Of a stretch of 50,754 nt of DNA, positions 1 to 9,170 are shown piece after piece. A program made the translations under genes and the position numbers. The stretch is from Microvirga massiliensis (lineage in GTDB: Bacteria; Pseudomonadota; Alphaproteobacteria; Rhizobiales; Beijerinckiaceae): assembly GCF_001006805.1 (NCBI RefSeq), contig NZ_LN811358.1, positions 164,113-214,866 on the forward strand, given 5' to 3'. Positions within the stretch are counted from its first letter, which is position 1, and every line of letters begins with the position of its first letter. The notes beneath the pieces were generated by a model. It saw nothing but the letters and a program-made list of their open reading frames with translations, was not told where the DNA came from and ran no database searches.

Positions 1-117
1 ATATTGCACATTGGCGGCCGCGACCATGCAGGCGATGCCGGCCGCAAGCTGAACCCAGCGGTTGCGAAGCGGATGCGGCGGAGCAGACCGAGTCTGCCCT
101 GGGGCAGCTGACTTCAT
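1..117 (-). CDS. OFA-family MFS transporter, N-terminal fragment cut by the window edge
   Basis: Only the first 39 codons lie in the window; the gene continues leftwards beyond position 1. Reading on the minus strand from the ATG at 115-117, a short polar Pro/Arg-rich leader is followed by RWVQLAAGIACMVAAANVQY, which opens a first membrane helix. The RW-(V/I)QL...ANxQY pattern is what I associate with the start of oxalate/formate-antiporter-like (OFA) major facilitator proteins, inner-membrane carriers of small organic acids. A purine-rich GAGGA motif lies just upstream of the start. The substrate cannot be told from the fragment. It is divergent from the acyltransferase at 452, and the shared upstream region holds two matched dyads (185-275) that may control it. 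Confidence 0.65.
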   Translation of the reverse strand, partial: MKSAAPGQTRSAPPHPLRNRWVQLAAGIACMVAAANVQY

Positions 118-180
118 TGGCGATTCCTCACTTAAAGATGAACTTGAAAGTCGGAGGTGAAGTTGAAATGGCCCAGTTCT

Positions 181-275
181 GGCGCTGGTATTTGGAGTGC
201 AATATGCCAGCGCCTTCGGAAAGCACAACCGTAAAAGCGCGGTAATACGTTGGTATTTGGTATGCCAGATACCAA
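181..275. promoter_or_regulatory. Two matched 26-bp dyads, candidate operator pair in the 118-451 intergenic region
   Basis: Copy 1 (185-210) is CTGGTAT-N12-ATGCCAG; copy 2 (250-275) is TTGGTAT-N12-ATACCAA. Arm length and spacing are the same and the centres are 65 bp apart, about six helical turns. Copy 1 sits inside a longer inverted repeat with GGCGCTGG at 181-188 and CCAGCGCC at 207-214. Copy 2 holds an inner TGGTATGCCA at 258-267. TGGTAT/ATACCA half-sites resemble those bound by GntR-type (FadR/FCD) regulators. The region separates the minus-strand MFS gene from the plus-strand acyltransferase. Nothing else in 118-451 looks like a gene; the open frame upstream of 452 has no family features. 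Confidence 0.5.
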
Positions 276-451
276 GTTGTGAAACCCTGATGTTGAATCC
301 ACCCGGCGCTGGATCGCCTGCTTTACGTCACGCCAGAGATGCGGCGCGCGCAGACTTCGCTTTACCGAGGCAGGTGCAGAGCAACCGGTCCCCCGAATGC
401 TCGCGTCAGATCTCTCTTTCAGCTAAGACCTGTCGTCCTCCCTGGGGTGCC

Positions 452-1516
452 ATGCCAAAACTCGCCGCCATTCAGGTTCTCCGCGTCCTCGCGGCGATGG
501 CCGTTGCGGTGTTGCATGCTCAGCACGACGCAGCGCCCCTGAGCGCCCGTTTCGGCGGAACATTCAGGCCATTGGAGACCATTCCGTGGGCCGCAGGGGT
601 CGACGTGTTTTTCGTAATCTCGGGCTTCGTCATGGTGCATGCCTCGGCTAAATTGTTCGCGGAGCCCGGAGCGTCGACCGCTTTCCTCTCGCGCCGGATT
701 GCTCGCGTCGTGCCGATCTACTGGGCGGCAACGACTCTCTACCTGCTCATCGCATTAATGGCCCCGATGCTTCTGAACAGCGAGCTGCTGTCGGCCTGGC
801 CGATCGTCGCCTCTTACCTGTTCATCCCCTTCGACCGCCCGGACGGCCTCGCTCAGCCGGTGTATTCGCTCGGCTGGACGCTGAACTACGAGATGGCCTT
901 CTACGCGCTGTTCGCCGGATTCGTCGTTCTGCCGAGACGAGTCGCGGTGCTGGGGCTGATCGCGATGCTGTCGCTCCTGACAGTGCTCGGGTCGGCGATT
1001 CATCTCCCACAGCCATTCCGCTTCTGGACGGATCCGATCATTCTAGAATTCGCCCTGGGCCTGGCGCTTGGTTTGGCAAGGGCGGAAGGGATTCGAGTTT
1101 CATTGCCCCTGAGAGGCGTGCTCGCAGCTCTTGCCGTGGTGGTGCTCGCTCAGGACCTCACTGGCAACGGCATGCTCCCACGCTGGATTGGCTGGGGCAT
1201 TCCGGCAGCCCTCCTCGTCGCGGCTGTCTCCCTCGGCCACGAGCGCCGGCCGCAGCATGCGATGTGGCGTTTCGGGGTCCTGCTCGGTGACGCTTCTTAC
1301 GCGCTCTATCTCGTGCACCCCTTCGTGATCCGCGCGACCCGGGAGATGGTCGCGCAACTGGGGCTCTTCGGGATGATTGGCGGTTGGCTCTATGTCGTGA
1401 TCGTCCTCGTGATCACGACGGGCGTCTCTGTCATGATCTACCGGGGATTTGAGCGCCCCGCGACCGCATGGCTGAGACAGCGCCTCGAGGGAGCATCACG
1501 CCTGCAGGCCGCATGA
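452..1516 (+). CDS. Acyltransferase-3 family membrane protein (OafA/YrhL/NodX-like)
   Basis: This 354-residue integral membrane protein belongs to the acyltransferase-3 family, which O-acylates (often O-acetylates) surface polysaccharides, lipids or oligosaccharides at the inner membrane. The N-terminus has the family pattern IQVLRVLAAMAVAVLHAQH with the conserved His at residue 22, then the hallmark DVFFVISGFVM around residues 51-61. About ten hydrophobic segments follow, and the C-terminal part has YALYLVHPFVI. The frame stays open another 85 codons upstream, but that part has no family similarity and runs through the dyads, so I start at the ATG at 452. It is convergent with the metallophosphoesterase 65 bp downstream. 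The substrate is unknown. Confidence 0.85.
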   Translation: MPKLAAIQVLRVLAAMAVAVLHAQHDAAPLSARFGGTFRPLETIPWAAGVDVFFVISGFVMVHASAKLFAEPGASTAFLSRRIARVVPIYWAATTLYLLIALMAPMLLNSELLSAWPIVASYLFIPFDRPDGLAQPVYSLGWTLNYEMAFYALFAGFVVLPRRVAVLGLIAMLSLLTVLGSAIHLPQPFRFWTDPIILEFALGLALGLARAEGIRVSLPLRGVLAALAVVVLAQDLTGNGMLPRWIGWGIPAALLVAAVSLGHERRPQHAMWRFGVLLGDASYALYLVHPFVIRATREMVAQLGLFGMIGGWLYVVIVLVITTGVSVMIYRGFERPATAWLRQRLEGASRLQAA

Positions 1517-1581
1517 GAGGCCGTTCGTGAGCGCATCCCGATTACGCCGGGCTCGGCCCTCGCGAATGGTGATTGCCGGCG

Positions 1582-2496
1582 TTACCCCCGGCCTTGAGGC
1601 TGCGTAAGCGCCGGTGCGAGCGACAGCATGCCGAGGCCACCGATCCCGCCTTCGAGCAGCGGCCCGCGCAGCTCCGCAGTCAGCAAGAAGCCGGTCTCGT
1701 CGCGCCCCAGTGTGTAGAGATGATAGCCTGCGCAGTGCTGAACGGTACCCGGCCTCGCCGAGGCCGAAGGACCTCCGATGATCGGGACGGGCCCGCGTGG
1801 GGAGGGCAGGTGGGCGAGGGAGCCCACATGGTTGTGGCCGTGAAGGACGAGTTCCGCGCCGACGCGCGCGATCATCGCCGCAAAACGGCTCGCATCGGTC
1901 AGGTTCCGGCCGGAGGGCGCTCCCCCGGGATGGGGCGGATGATGCACCAGCACGATGCGAAAGCAGTCCCGATCCTGTCCCAGATCCCCGAGCATCTCCT
2001 CCGCGGCCTGGAACTGCTTCGAACCGATCCGCCCGCTGGCCACGAAGGGCAGCGTGGGAATCGCCGAGGAGAGCCCGATGATCGCGAGCTCATCCCGGCG
2101 CCTGAGATAGGGAAAGCCGGCCACGCCGTCGTCGCCCCGCACATAGGGAGTGATCTCCCTGAGGAGGCCTTCGAGCGCGCCGGGAACATAGGCGTCGTGA
2201 TTGCCGGGGACGAAGCTGACGTCTTCGGGGGAGCCGAGCCCTTCCAGGAAGATGTGGGAGGACAGCCACTCCTCGGGCAAGCCGATATTGCACACGTCGC
2301 CCGTGCAGAAGATGTGGTCCGGCTTCTGCTCCAGCATGTCGATGACCAGCTCGCCGAGCAGCCCCATGTCGTGGAGCACGGCACGGGAGCGGTGCCAGTT
2401 GAACCAGCCCGTCAGCCTCTTGCTGAGAAGCTGCCGCCAGTGCGGACGGGGCAGGGGTCCGACATGCGGATCGGTGAGATGGGCGAGACGGATCAT
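1582..2496 (-). CDS. Calcineurin-type metallophosphoesterase
   Basis: This 304-residue cytosolic protein has the metallophosphoesterase metal-binding motifs in order: DPH at residues 9-11, GD at 66-67, GNHD at 98-101, then a His-rich VHHPPH and a GHNH near the C-terminus. These ligate a dinuclear metal centre that hydrolyses phosphomono- or phosphodiesters; the length and Cys-poor character fit the CpdA/3',5'-cyclic phosphodiesterase-like group, but the substrate is not fixed by sequence. I start at MIRLAHLTDPH because family members begin just before this strand; the frame is open 37 codons further upstream without family features. It is convergent with the acyltransferase gene. Confidence 0.88.
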   Translation of the reverse strand: MIRLAHLTDPHVGPLPRPHWRQLLSKRLTGWFNWHRSRAVLHDMGLLGELVIDMLEQKPDHIFCTGDVCNIGLPEEWLSSHIFLEGLGSPEDVSFVPGNHDAYVPGALEGLLREITPYVRGDDGVAGFPYLRRRDELAIIGLSSAIPTLPFVASGRIGSKQFQAAEEMLGDLGQDRDCFRIVLVHHPPHPGGAPSGRNLTDASRFAAMIARVGAELVLHGHNHVGSLAHLPSPRGPVPIIGGPSASARPGTVQHCAGYHLYTLGRDETGFLLTAELRGPLLEGGIGGLGMLSLAPALTQPQGRG

Positions 2497-2956
2497 GGAA
2501 ACGGCCGAGCGAGTGGCTCGATCATAACCCCGAATCGCTCGACGCGATCCAGTGAAGCTCGTTCCGGTTCTCAGGCCAATGCAAAATGGCTTGGTCGCCC
2601 ATCTCAATCGCCCGCGAAGCGAAAGCGATCAGCGAGAACAGCCCGGCGCAATGCGCGGAGCAGGAGGACGCAGATGTCGAGCGGATGTCGGGCGGGGCGG
2701 GCGCGAGGCTGGTGTCTCAGTACTGCGCGCCGGGGATCAGAGTCGAGTAGACTGAGCGATCGGTGAGATCGAGAGCCGGCGACCACCTGAACGAACGGCT
2801 GCGGAGGACGGAGAGAACGATCGAGAGAAACATGACGCCACCTGTGTTGACCTCTCATAGCTCCGCTTACTGCACAGGTCACGCGCAGATGCGCCGGGTC
2901 AGCGATGCACCGAATGCATGTCTCGATTCATATTCCGGTAATCTTGACGTATTAGC
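2497..2956. other. Intergenic region, no supported gene
   Basis: This 460-bp stretch lies between the divergent metallophosphoesterase and NUDIX genes. On the minus strand an ATG at 2833 opens a 38-codon frame with a hydrophobic start (MFLSIVLSVL) and a weak AGGTGG upstream; I do not recognise it. A short inverted repeat, TTGACG near 2944 and CGTCAA near 2967, flanks the NUDIX start. I see no clear terminator, tRNA or transposon end. Confidence 0.4.
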
Positions 2957-3472
2957 GTGACCTTGCGTCAAATGTCCTCTTCAGCCCAGCCTCCCAGCGA
3001 AAAGCCCGTCCAGGTCCGAGCCGCCATCGCGCGGCTCTTGCATACCTATTGGCGGTTCAGCCGCGGCATGACCTTGGGGGTCCGGGCAGCGGTCATTGAC
3101 GACGGCCGCGTGTTCCTCGTCCGCCACACCTATGTTCCCGGCTGGCATCTGCCCGGGGGCGGGATCGAGACCGGCGAGTCGGCACTGGATGCGTTGACGC
3201 GGGAGCTGCGCGAGGAGGCCGGGATCGAACTCGCCGGCATACCAGTTCTTGCCGGCTTCTACTTCAACCGCAATGCATCGCCGCGCGATCACGTGGCCCT
3301 GTATGTCATTCGCGACTTCAGGGTCATCGCCGAGAAGCAGCCCGATCGCGAGATCGCCGAAGCCGGATTCTTTCCGATCGATCGCCTTCCGGAAGGGACC
3401 TCATCCGCAACGCGCCGCCGTCTGGAAGAGCTGAAGCTCGAGGGGCGGCACGCACCCGACCCATACTGGTAG
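2957..3472 (+). CDS. NUDIX hydrolase
   Basis: This 171-residue protein carries a complete Nudix box at residues 68-90 (GX5EX7REUXEEXGU, with REL-R-EEAG intact). The box binds divalent metal and hydrolyses a nucleoside diphosphate linked to another moiety. The surrounding fold matches: a beta strand GVRAAVIDDGRVFLVRHTY before the box and a WHLPGGG entry. The N-terminal 20 residues are polar and probably disordered. The start is GTG at 2957; an ATG at 2972 in the same frame is equally possible. The substrate is unknown. It runs in the same direction as the GNAT gene but with a 190-bp gap, so co-transcription is uncertain. Confidence 0.88.
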   Translation: MTLRQMSSSAQPPSEKPVQVRAAIARLLHTYWRFSRGMTLGVRAAVIDDGRVFLVRHTYVPGWHLPGGGIETGESALDALTRELREEAGIELAGIPVLAGFYFNRNASPRDHVALYVIRDFRVIAEKQPDREIAEAGFFPIDRLPEGTSSATRRRLEELKLEGRHAPDPYW

Positions 3473-3663
3473 AGGGGAGTGCAGGGCTCGAGGGCTCTCC
3501 CGAGTGCTTTACTCCGAAGCGTTTGCACGGGCCCCGCAGCGCTGATATGCCCGCGCGCGGCGCAAGCGAGACAGAAAATCCATGGTCGACATCCGGATCC
3601 TGCGACGACGACACGGCTGAGCGTCTCCGCCGTCGATCAGTCATCCGCAGAGGTCTGCAACCC

Positions 3664-4170
3664 GTGACCGAGCTTTCTCTCGTTATCCGCCCTGAACTTC
3701 CCATCGATGCCCAGGCCATCGAGCGCCTGCACGAGCGCGCCTTCGGTCCCGGCCGCTTCGCGCGCACGGCGTTTAGGCTTCGCGAAGGTGCTCCTCACCT
3801 CGCGAACCTCTCCTTCACCGCGCTCGTCGGCACCCTGATCGTTGGATCCGTCCGGATGAGCCCCATTACCGCGGGCGATGTGGAGGGGCTCATGCTCGGT
3901 CCCCTGACGGTCGATCCGGCTTTCGAGAGCCGTGGCATCGGTGCCGCGCTAATGCGGCGCTCCATCGATGCTGCGCGCGAGGAGGGACACGGGCTCGTCC
4001 TCCTCGTCGGCGACCTGCCTTATTACGCGCGCTTCGGATTCGTCCGGGTGCCGCCGCGCCAGCTCGAGCTTCCGGGGCCCGTGAACCCGGACCGGCTCCT
4101 GGCCCTCGAAATGGACAAGGGAGTCCTCGCCCGTGCGCGGGGGCCGGTCCTTCCGAAGCGGGTCGGCTGA
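3664..4170 (+). CDS. GNAT-family N-acetyltransferase (YhbS-like)
   Basis: This 168-residue protein has the GNAT acetyl-CoA site RGIGAAL at about residues 90-96 followed by an alpha helix, and the late motif YYARFGFVRVPP typical of the YhbS-like subgroup. It probably transfers an acetyl group from acetyl-CoA to a small molecule or a protein amine; the acceptor is unknown. I start at the GTG at 3664 (VTELSLVIRPEL), where the first family strand begins. The frame is open 47 codons upstream but that part is low-complexity and unlike the family. Its stop lies 10 bp from the convergent end of the MoxR operon. Confidence 0.85.
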   Translation: MTELSLVIRPELPIDAQAIERLHERAFGPGRFARTAFRLREGAPHLANLSFTALVGTLIVGSVRMSPITAGDVEGLMLGPLTVDPAFESRGIGAALMRRSIDAAREEGHGLVLLVGDLPYYARFGFVRVPPRQLELPGPVNPDRLLALEMDKGVLARARGPVLPKRVG

Positions 4171-4180
4171 TCACTCTCGC

Positions 4181-6259
4181 TCAGGACGACTGCCGCCGAC
4201 CTTCGGCGACCCAGGCCGCGAGCGTCGCGCCGACGAGAAGCGCAAGGCCGAGGAGGCCGAGGGCCAGAGGGAAAATCGAGATCCCGCGCACGATCGCGCT
4301 TTCGCTCGGGCGGATGCCGATCCAGTCGCCACCCGCGAAGCGCGATCCCGAACGCACCGACAGGATGCGCGGCACGGTGACGTCGTCGCCCGTGCCGCCT
4401 TCTGCCACGCGGCGGACCGAGCCGCCCGTCGACTGGGCGATCGGCAGGAGCTGCTCGGTGTTGCTGAACACGTCCATGAGCTCCCGCGGATTGGCAGGCC
4501 CGATGCTCACGAAGGAGACCAGATCGCCCGAGCGCAGCGTGTGCAGCCCGAGCTCGCGGCTCTCGACACGCGCCGTAAACAGCCCTGGACGCTCCTCGGT
4601 GAGCTCGACATTCCGCTCGGCTCCGCCGGGCGTCGTGAGGATCACGGGATCGGCGGTATCCTTCATGGTCTGACGCTCGATCCGGATCTCCCGGCCGGCT
4701 GCCGTCGCGCGCAGGGCCTCTTCTTCGAGGGCCGGCTCCTTCATGAGCCAATGGGCAAGCCTGCGCAGCAGATCGAGATGGGGGCCGCCTTCGCGGTAAC
4801 CGCGCGCCCAGAGCCAGGCATGGTCGGACAGGAGGAGCGCGACACGGCCCTTCTCCTCGCGACGAAGCACGAGAAGGGGCATGTCGGCGGCGCCCGACAT
4901 GAGCGCTGCGCCCGTCGGAACCTGTGCGCCCACGATCCTGAGCCATTCACCCCAACTCGGCGGGGTTGTTTCCGAACCCGGCAGCTCGCGCGTCACTGGA
5001 TGGCGAGCGCCGCTGTTGGTGATCAGGGCTTTGTAAGGCTCCTCGACGATGCGCCCGTCCGGGTTGCCCGGAATGATCGGCGACAGCCGGGTTCGCGCGA
5101 GGCTCGCCGGTCCGGCAAATTCAGGTCCGGCGGCCACGAGGACGGCTCCGCCCTCCCGGACATAGCGGACGATGTTGTCGAAATAGGTCGACGGCAAAAC
5201 GCTCTGGTTGGCGTAGCGGTCGAAGATGATCAGGTCGAATTCCTTGATCTTCTGCTGGAAGAGTTCCCGCGTTGGAAAGGCAATCAGGGAGAGTTCGTTG
5301 ATCGGCGTGCCGTCCTGCTTTTCCGGCGGCCGCAGGATCGTGAAATGGACGAGGTCGACATTGGCGTCGGACTTCAGAAGATTGCGCCAGGTCCGCTCGC
5401 CCGCATGGGGCTCGCCCGAGACGAGGAGAACGCGCAGCTTCTCGCGGATTCCTTCGACCGTGATAACGGCACGGTTGTTCGCCATTGTGAGCTCGTTCGG
5501 GAGCCCCGCCGTCTCGATCTCGACGACGTTCGGCCCGCCGTGATCGATCCTCACCTGAACGGAGAACGGGACTCCGGTCCGCACCTGCTGGCGCAGGAGG
5601 ATCTGGCCGTCCCGGCGGACCGTTACCTCGGTCGAGCCGGTGCCGCCGCGTTCGAGCACCTCGGCCCGGATCGTCTGATCGCGGCCGACGATGCCGAAAC
5701 GGGGCGCCTCGATGAGCTTGATCTGCCTGTCGCGCTCATTCGGGTGGCCGGTGATCAGGGCATGCAGAGGCGCGCGGAATCCGAGGCTTTCCAGCGACGG
5801 AGGAATGTCGTGCACGACGCCGTCCGTCACCATGATTACGCCCGCGAGCCGATCCGGGGGCACGTCCGCGAGCCCGTTCGAGGTGGCTGCGAAAAGACGG
5901 GTGCCGTCGTCGTTCTCTCCATCCGGGACATCGATGAAGCGCGGCTCCACCTCGGCCATCGAGCCGAGACGCCGTTGCAACTCGGTACGAACCGCATCCG
6001 TCATGGCGGTGCGGTCACCCAGGTGCTGCGAGCCGGAGTGATCGACGACGACGGCGACGATATCCTTGACCTTTTCGCGCTCCTCCTGAACCAGTGACGG
6101 GTTCGCGAGGGCGAGGAGCACGAGTGCCAGGGCGACGGCCCGTAGAATCGCAATCGGCCCGCGCGAGATGAGTGCGAAGACCGCCAGCAGGGTGACGAGC
6201 GCCGCGCCGGCCCAGAGCACGAACGCGGGCACGAGCGGTGAGAAGTTTACCGAAAGCAA
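4181..6259 (-). CDS. Membrane protein with vWA-like and GATase-like domains, last gene of MoxR operon
   Basis: This protein of about 692 residues has two N-terminal membrane helices (about 8-52), a periplasmic or cytosolic body and a final helix near residues 660-680. Right after the second helix is VVVDHSGS with a DxSxS MIDAS pattern at 73-77, and VTDG at 145-148 supplies the distal MIDAS Asp, so a vWA-like fold is likely. Residues about 300-420 (DLIIFDRY, REGGAVLVAAGPEF) resemble the class-I glutamine-amidotransferase-like domain found in BatA-type proteins. It is the 3'-most gene behind moxR, DUF58 and DUF4159. I prefer the TTG at 6257-6259, which has GGAG upstream; another TTG at 6301 is in frame. 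Its biochemical role is not known. Confidence 0.8.
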   Translation of the reverse strand: MLSVNFSPLVPAFVLWAGAALVTLLAVFALISRGPIAILRAVALALVLLALANPSLVQEEREKVKDIVAVVVDHSGSQHLGDRTAMTDAVRTELQRRLGSMAEVEPRFIDVPDGENDDGTRLFAATSNGLADVPPDRLAGVIMVTDGVVHDIPPSLESLGFRAPLHALITGHPNERDRQIKLIEAPRFGIVGRDQTIRAEVLERGGTGSTEVTVRRDGQILLRQQVRTGVPFSVQVRIDHGGPNVVEIETAGLPNELTMANNRAVITVEGIREKLRVLLVSGEPHAGERTWRNLLKSDANVDLVHFTILRPPEKQDGTPINELSLIAFPTRELFQQKIKEFDLIIFDRYANQSVLPSTYFDNIVRYVREGGAVLVAAGPEFAGPASLARTRLSPIIPGNPDGRIVEEPYKALITNSGARHPVTRELPGSETTPPSWGEWLRIVGAQVPTGAALMSGAADMPLLVLRREEKGRVALLLSDHAWLWARGYREGGPHLDLLRRLAHWLMKEPALEEEALRATAAGREIRIERQTMKDTADPVILTTPGGAERNVELTEERPGLFTARVESRELGLHTLRSGDLVSFVSIGPANPRELMDVFSNTEQLLPIAQSTGGSVRRVAEGGTGDDVTVPRILSVRSGSRFAGGDWIGIRPSESAIVRGISIFPLALGLLGLALLVGATLAAWVAEGRRQSS

Positions 6260-6359
6260 TCCCGTGTTCTCCTGCCGGGAGCTCCGAGGCTCCCGCGCCA
6301 ATCAGGTCTCCGGATCATGTGGATCCCGGGCGGCGTTTCCCTTGAGCCGAGGTCATCCA

Positions 6360-9167
6360 TCACTGTCCGAGACGCTCCAGCAGCGCCGGGACATGGACCT
6401 GGTCTGCCTTGTAGTTCCCCGTGAGCGCATACATCACGATGTTCACGCCGGCGCGGAAAGCGAATTCGCGCTGGCGCGGATCCGAGCCGACCAGCGGATA
6501 GAGCGCTTCTCCGCGGCGTCCGATCGCCCAGGCGGCTGCAAGATCGTTGCCCGTGATGATGATCGGCGAGACCCCATCTCCTGAACGGGCGGGGCGGCCG
6601 ACCTCGTCCGCCGTCTCGGGCGGCAGGGCTTCTACCCAGGTCTGCCCGGAACTGTAGCGCCCCGGAAACGTGTCCAGGATGTAGAAGGTCTTGGTCAGGA
6701 CGTGGTCGGGAGGAACCGGCTCGAGTTCCGGAATGTCGAGCGTCGCCAGCATCCGGCGCAAATGCTCGCCCTCCGGCGTCACGTTGCCGGAGCGGCTCGA
6801 GAGCGCGTCGCGGGTGTCGAAAATCACGGTGCCGCCGCCCTTCATGAATGCGTCGAGACGCCGGATTGCCGCCTCGCTCGGGAGTGGCCGGTTCGCGACG
6901 ACCGGCCAGTACAGCAAGGGAAAGAAGGCAAGCTCATCGCGGGCCGGATCGACTCCCACCGGCTCGCCCGGCTCGAGGGCGGTCCGGCCGGCCAGGATCT
7001 GCGTAAGTCCCTGCAGCCCATTCCGGCTCGTCAAATCGACCTGGCTGTCTCCGGTCATCACGAAGGCGAGGCGTGTCACGAGAGCCGCATCGAAGCTCCC
7101 GGGAGCAATGGGGGGCAGAGGCGATGGCTGGTTCTGGGCACGTGCGGGTACCGGTTGTGCGACCGCCAGAGCGGCCAGGACGATCGTGCCGGCAGCTCCG
7201 GCGCGCCTGAGCCGGCCGAAAGCATTTGCGAGATGTCCGCTCAGCCAGAGCGACGCGAGCGTATCGATCATGAGCAGCAGCAGTGCGGCTGCAAGTAAGG
7301 GCGCTCGCAAATCGACGGTGCGCGCGCCGGCGAGCGATTGGACCCTGGCGTTCAGGGCATCGTAATTCAGAGGGGCAATGCGGTCCGATGGAAGGAGCGC
7401 ATTTACGGCAAGGCTCGAGTCCAGCGGGCCGTAGAAGCCGGGAGGATGCTCGCCGGTAGCGCGCTCGGCGTAGCTGCGCGGAACCGCACGGGCCTGCGGG
7501 GGAGGCGAAACGAAGGAGCCGAAGCCGTCGAGGGTCAGTCGTGGCGCAACGGTTTCGGTTTCCGCATTGCGTCCCTCCGCTCCGACATCGTTCGGGCTGC
7601 CGGCAAGAGCCGTCACCCGCCGCAGCATGTCGACGAAGAGTCCCGACAGCGGCAGGTTCGACCAGGTCGTGTCGGCCGTGACGTGGAACAGCACGATGAG
7701 TCCGTTGCCACGCCGGTCCGCGGTCACGATCGGCGTTCCGTCCTCGAGCGAGGCCCAGGTCTTCTGCGACAGCTCGCTGTCCGGCTCGGCCAGGATCTGC
7801 CGGCGAATGCCGATCTCGGTCGGGACCGGCAGCCCGAAGAAGGGGCTCTCGCGGGTGAACGGCGCGAAGGTTTTCGGCGTATCCCAGGAGAGCGTTCCAC
7901 CGATGTTGCGCCCTCCGCGCCGCAAATGCACGGGCACGAGTTCGTCGTTGCCGGCCGCCAGTCTCGTCCCCGCGAAGCGGAGGAGCAGACCACCACGCTC
8001 GACGAAGGAGGCGACCCGTTCCGTCGTTTCCCGATCCATGCCGCCGACATCAGCGAGGACGAGAATCGAAACCTGTTCATCGATGAGCTGATTGACCGCT
8101 TCGGCTACGCCGCCGTGGCCTTCACGGATCTCCGAATAGGGAGCCAGCGCCCGGGCGATGTAATAGGTGGGTGCGAGAAGCGGCTGTGCCTGATCGGCCG
8201 TGCCGCCGAATACGAGACCGACCCGACGCCGGCGGCTCTGATCGTCCAGAAGAGTCACGGCTCCCGCGGAGCCTTCGCCGAGGATCTCGATTCGGGCGAT
8301 CGCGTTGCGGATTTCGATCGGAAGATCGAAGGTGGCCGACGTATCCACGGCGTTGCTCTCGAAGGCGAACCGCCCTTCCGCCAAGGGGAGGTTCTTCAGG
8401 TCGACGGCCCGGACGACGCCCTGATTGCGTCCGTTGGGCTCGGCGCGAACGACCCGCACCTGCAACCTTCCGCCTGCATTCTCGGTTCCAGCGAGCGCGA
8501 GAGCCTGAGCTCGCTCCGTCTTGAAAATCGCCACGGGACGGTCGCCGGCGATGCGTGCAAGCTCATCAACGAAGACTTGGTCGTCGGCGCCGCCGACGCC
8601 GTCGCTGATCCAGACGATCTCCGCGTCGGGATTGGCTTTCATGAAGCCGGCGATCGCTTCGAGATGGGCACGACGATCGGGGAGATGGGGAAGGGGGCGC
8701 AGCGAGCGGGCACGTTCGAGCACGCCTGCTGGTGCCGCGGCCTCGAGGCCGGACGGACTCTCGGCGAGCCCGGCCACGGCAGCCGGACGGCCGTCGCGCC
8801 CGGCGGCCTCGATCCGCTCGATTGCGAGCGCGATGCGCTCACGCCAGTCGTGAGCAGCCGAGAAGCCGTTGTCGACCAGGACGAGCACTGGGCCGCGGCC
8901 CGATTCGGCGACGCCGGGATTCCAGATTGGGCCCGAGGCCGCCAGGATCAGGAGCGCGGCAAGCACCATGCGCAGGATCAGGAGCCACAAGGGCGTGCGC
9001 GCGGGCGTCTCTCGCTCCGGGCGAAGATCCGCCAGGATCCGCAGCGGCGGGAAATCGATCCTCCTCGGCTGCGGCGGTGTCACGCGCAGCAGGAGCCAGA
9101 TGGCCGGCAGGGCTGCAAGAGCGGCAAGGACCAGCGGAGCCGCAAAGGTGAGGGGCAATCCGAGCAT
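6360..9167 (-). CDS. BatA N-terminal / DUF4159 membrane protein
   Basis: This 935-residue protein starts with the aerotolerance BatA-type N-terminal module: a membrane helix at 6-28, a cytosolic linker with PRRIDFPPLRIL and a second helix at 60-80. A vWA-like region follows; its MIDAS is altered to DNGFS (D99, G101, S103) but ISDG at 188-190 remains. A GATase-like middle part and a membrane helix near residues 645-665 come next, then a second hydrophobic segment ending in a signal-like ARAQ. The C-terminal 220 residues (FPLLYWPVV, GGGTVIFDTRD, FYILDTFPGRY) are DUF4159. The start codon lies 3 bp after the DUF58 stop. The family is known from MoxR clusters; a direct function is unproven. Confidence 0.85.
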   Translation of the reverse strand: MLGLPLTFAAPLVLAALAALPAIWLLLRVTPPQPRRIDFPPLRILADLRPERETPARTPLWLLILRMVLAALLILAASGPIWNPGVAESGRGPVLVLVDNGFSAAHDWRERIALAIERIEAAGRDGRPAAVAGLAESPSGLEAAAPAGVLERARSLRPLPHLPDRRAHLEAIAGFMKANPDAEIVWISDGVGGADDQVFVDELARIAGDRPVAIFKTERAQALALAGTENAGGRLQVRVVRAEPNGRNQGVVRAVDLKNLPLAEGRFAFESNAVDTSATFDLPIEIRNAIARIEILGEGSAGAVTLLDDQSRRRRVGLVFGGTADQAQPLLAPTYYIARALAPYSEIREGHGGVAEAVNQLIDEQVSILVLADVGGMDRETTERVASFVERGGLLLRFAGTRLAAGNDELVPVHLRRGGRNIGGTLSWDTPKTFAPFTRESPFFGLPVPTEIGIRRQILAEPDSELSQKTWASLEDGTPIVTADRRGNGLIVLFHVTADTTWSNLPLSGLFVDMLRRVTALAGSPNDVGAEGRNAETETVAPRLTLDGFGSFVSPPPQARAVPRSYAERATGEHPPGFYGPLDSSLAVNALLPSDRIAPLNYDALNARVQSLAGARTVDLRAPLLAAALLLLMIDTLASLWLSGHLANAFGRLRRAGAAGTIVLAALAVAQPVPARAQNQPSPLPPIAPGSFDAALVTRLAFVMTGDSQVDLTSRNGLQGLTQILAGRTALEPGEPVGVDPARDELAFFPLLYWPVVANRPLPSEAAIRRLDAFMKGGGTVIFDTRDALSSRSGNVTPEGEHLRRMLATLDIPELEPVPPDHVLTKTFYILDTFPGRYSSGQTWVEALPPETADEVGRPARSGDGVSPIIITGNDLAAAWAIGRRGEALYPLVGSDPRQREFAFRAGVNIVMYALTGNYKADQVHVPALLERLGQ

Positions 9168-9170
9168 GGA

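Noticed and set aside
197..451. 85-codon N-terminal extension of the acyltransferase
   Set aside because: It crosses the paired dyads, has no family similarity, and the standard acyltransferase-3 start follows the ATG at 452.
2717..2833. 38-codon minus-strand ORF with hydrophobic start
   Set aside because: Only a weak AGGTGG upstream, no helix long enough for a membrane span with conserved flanks, and no terminator.
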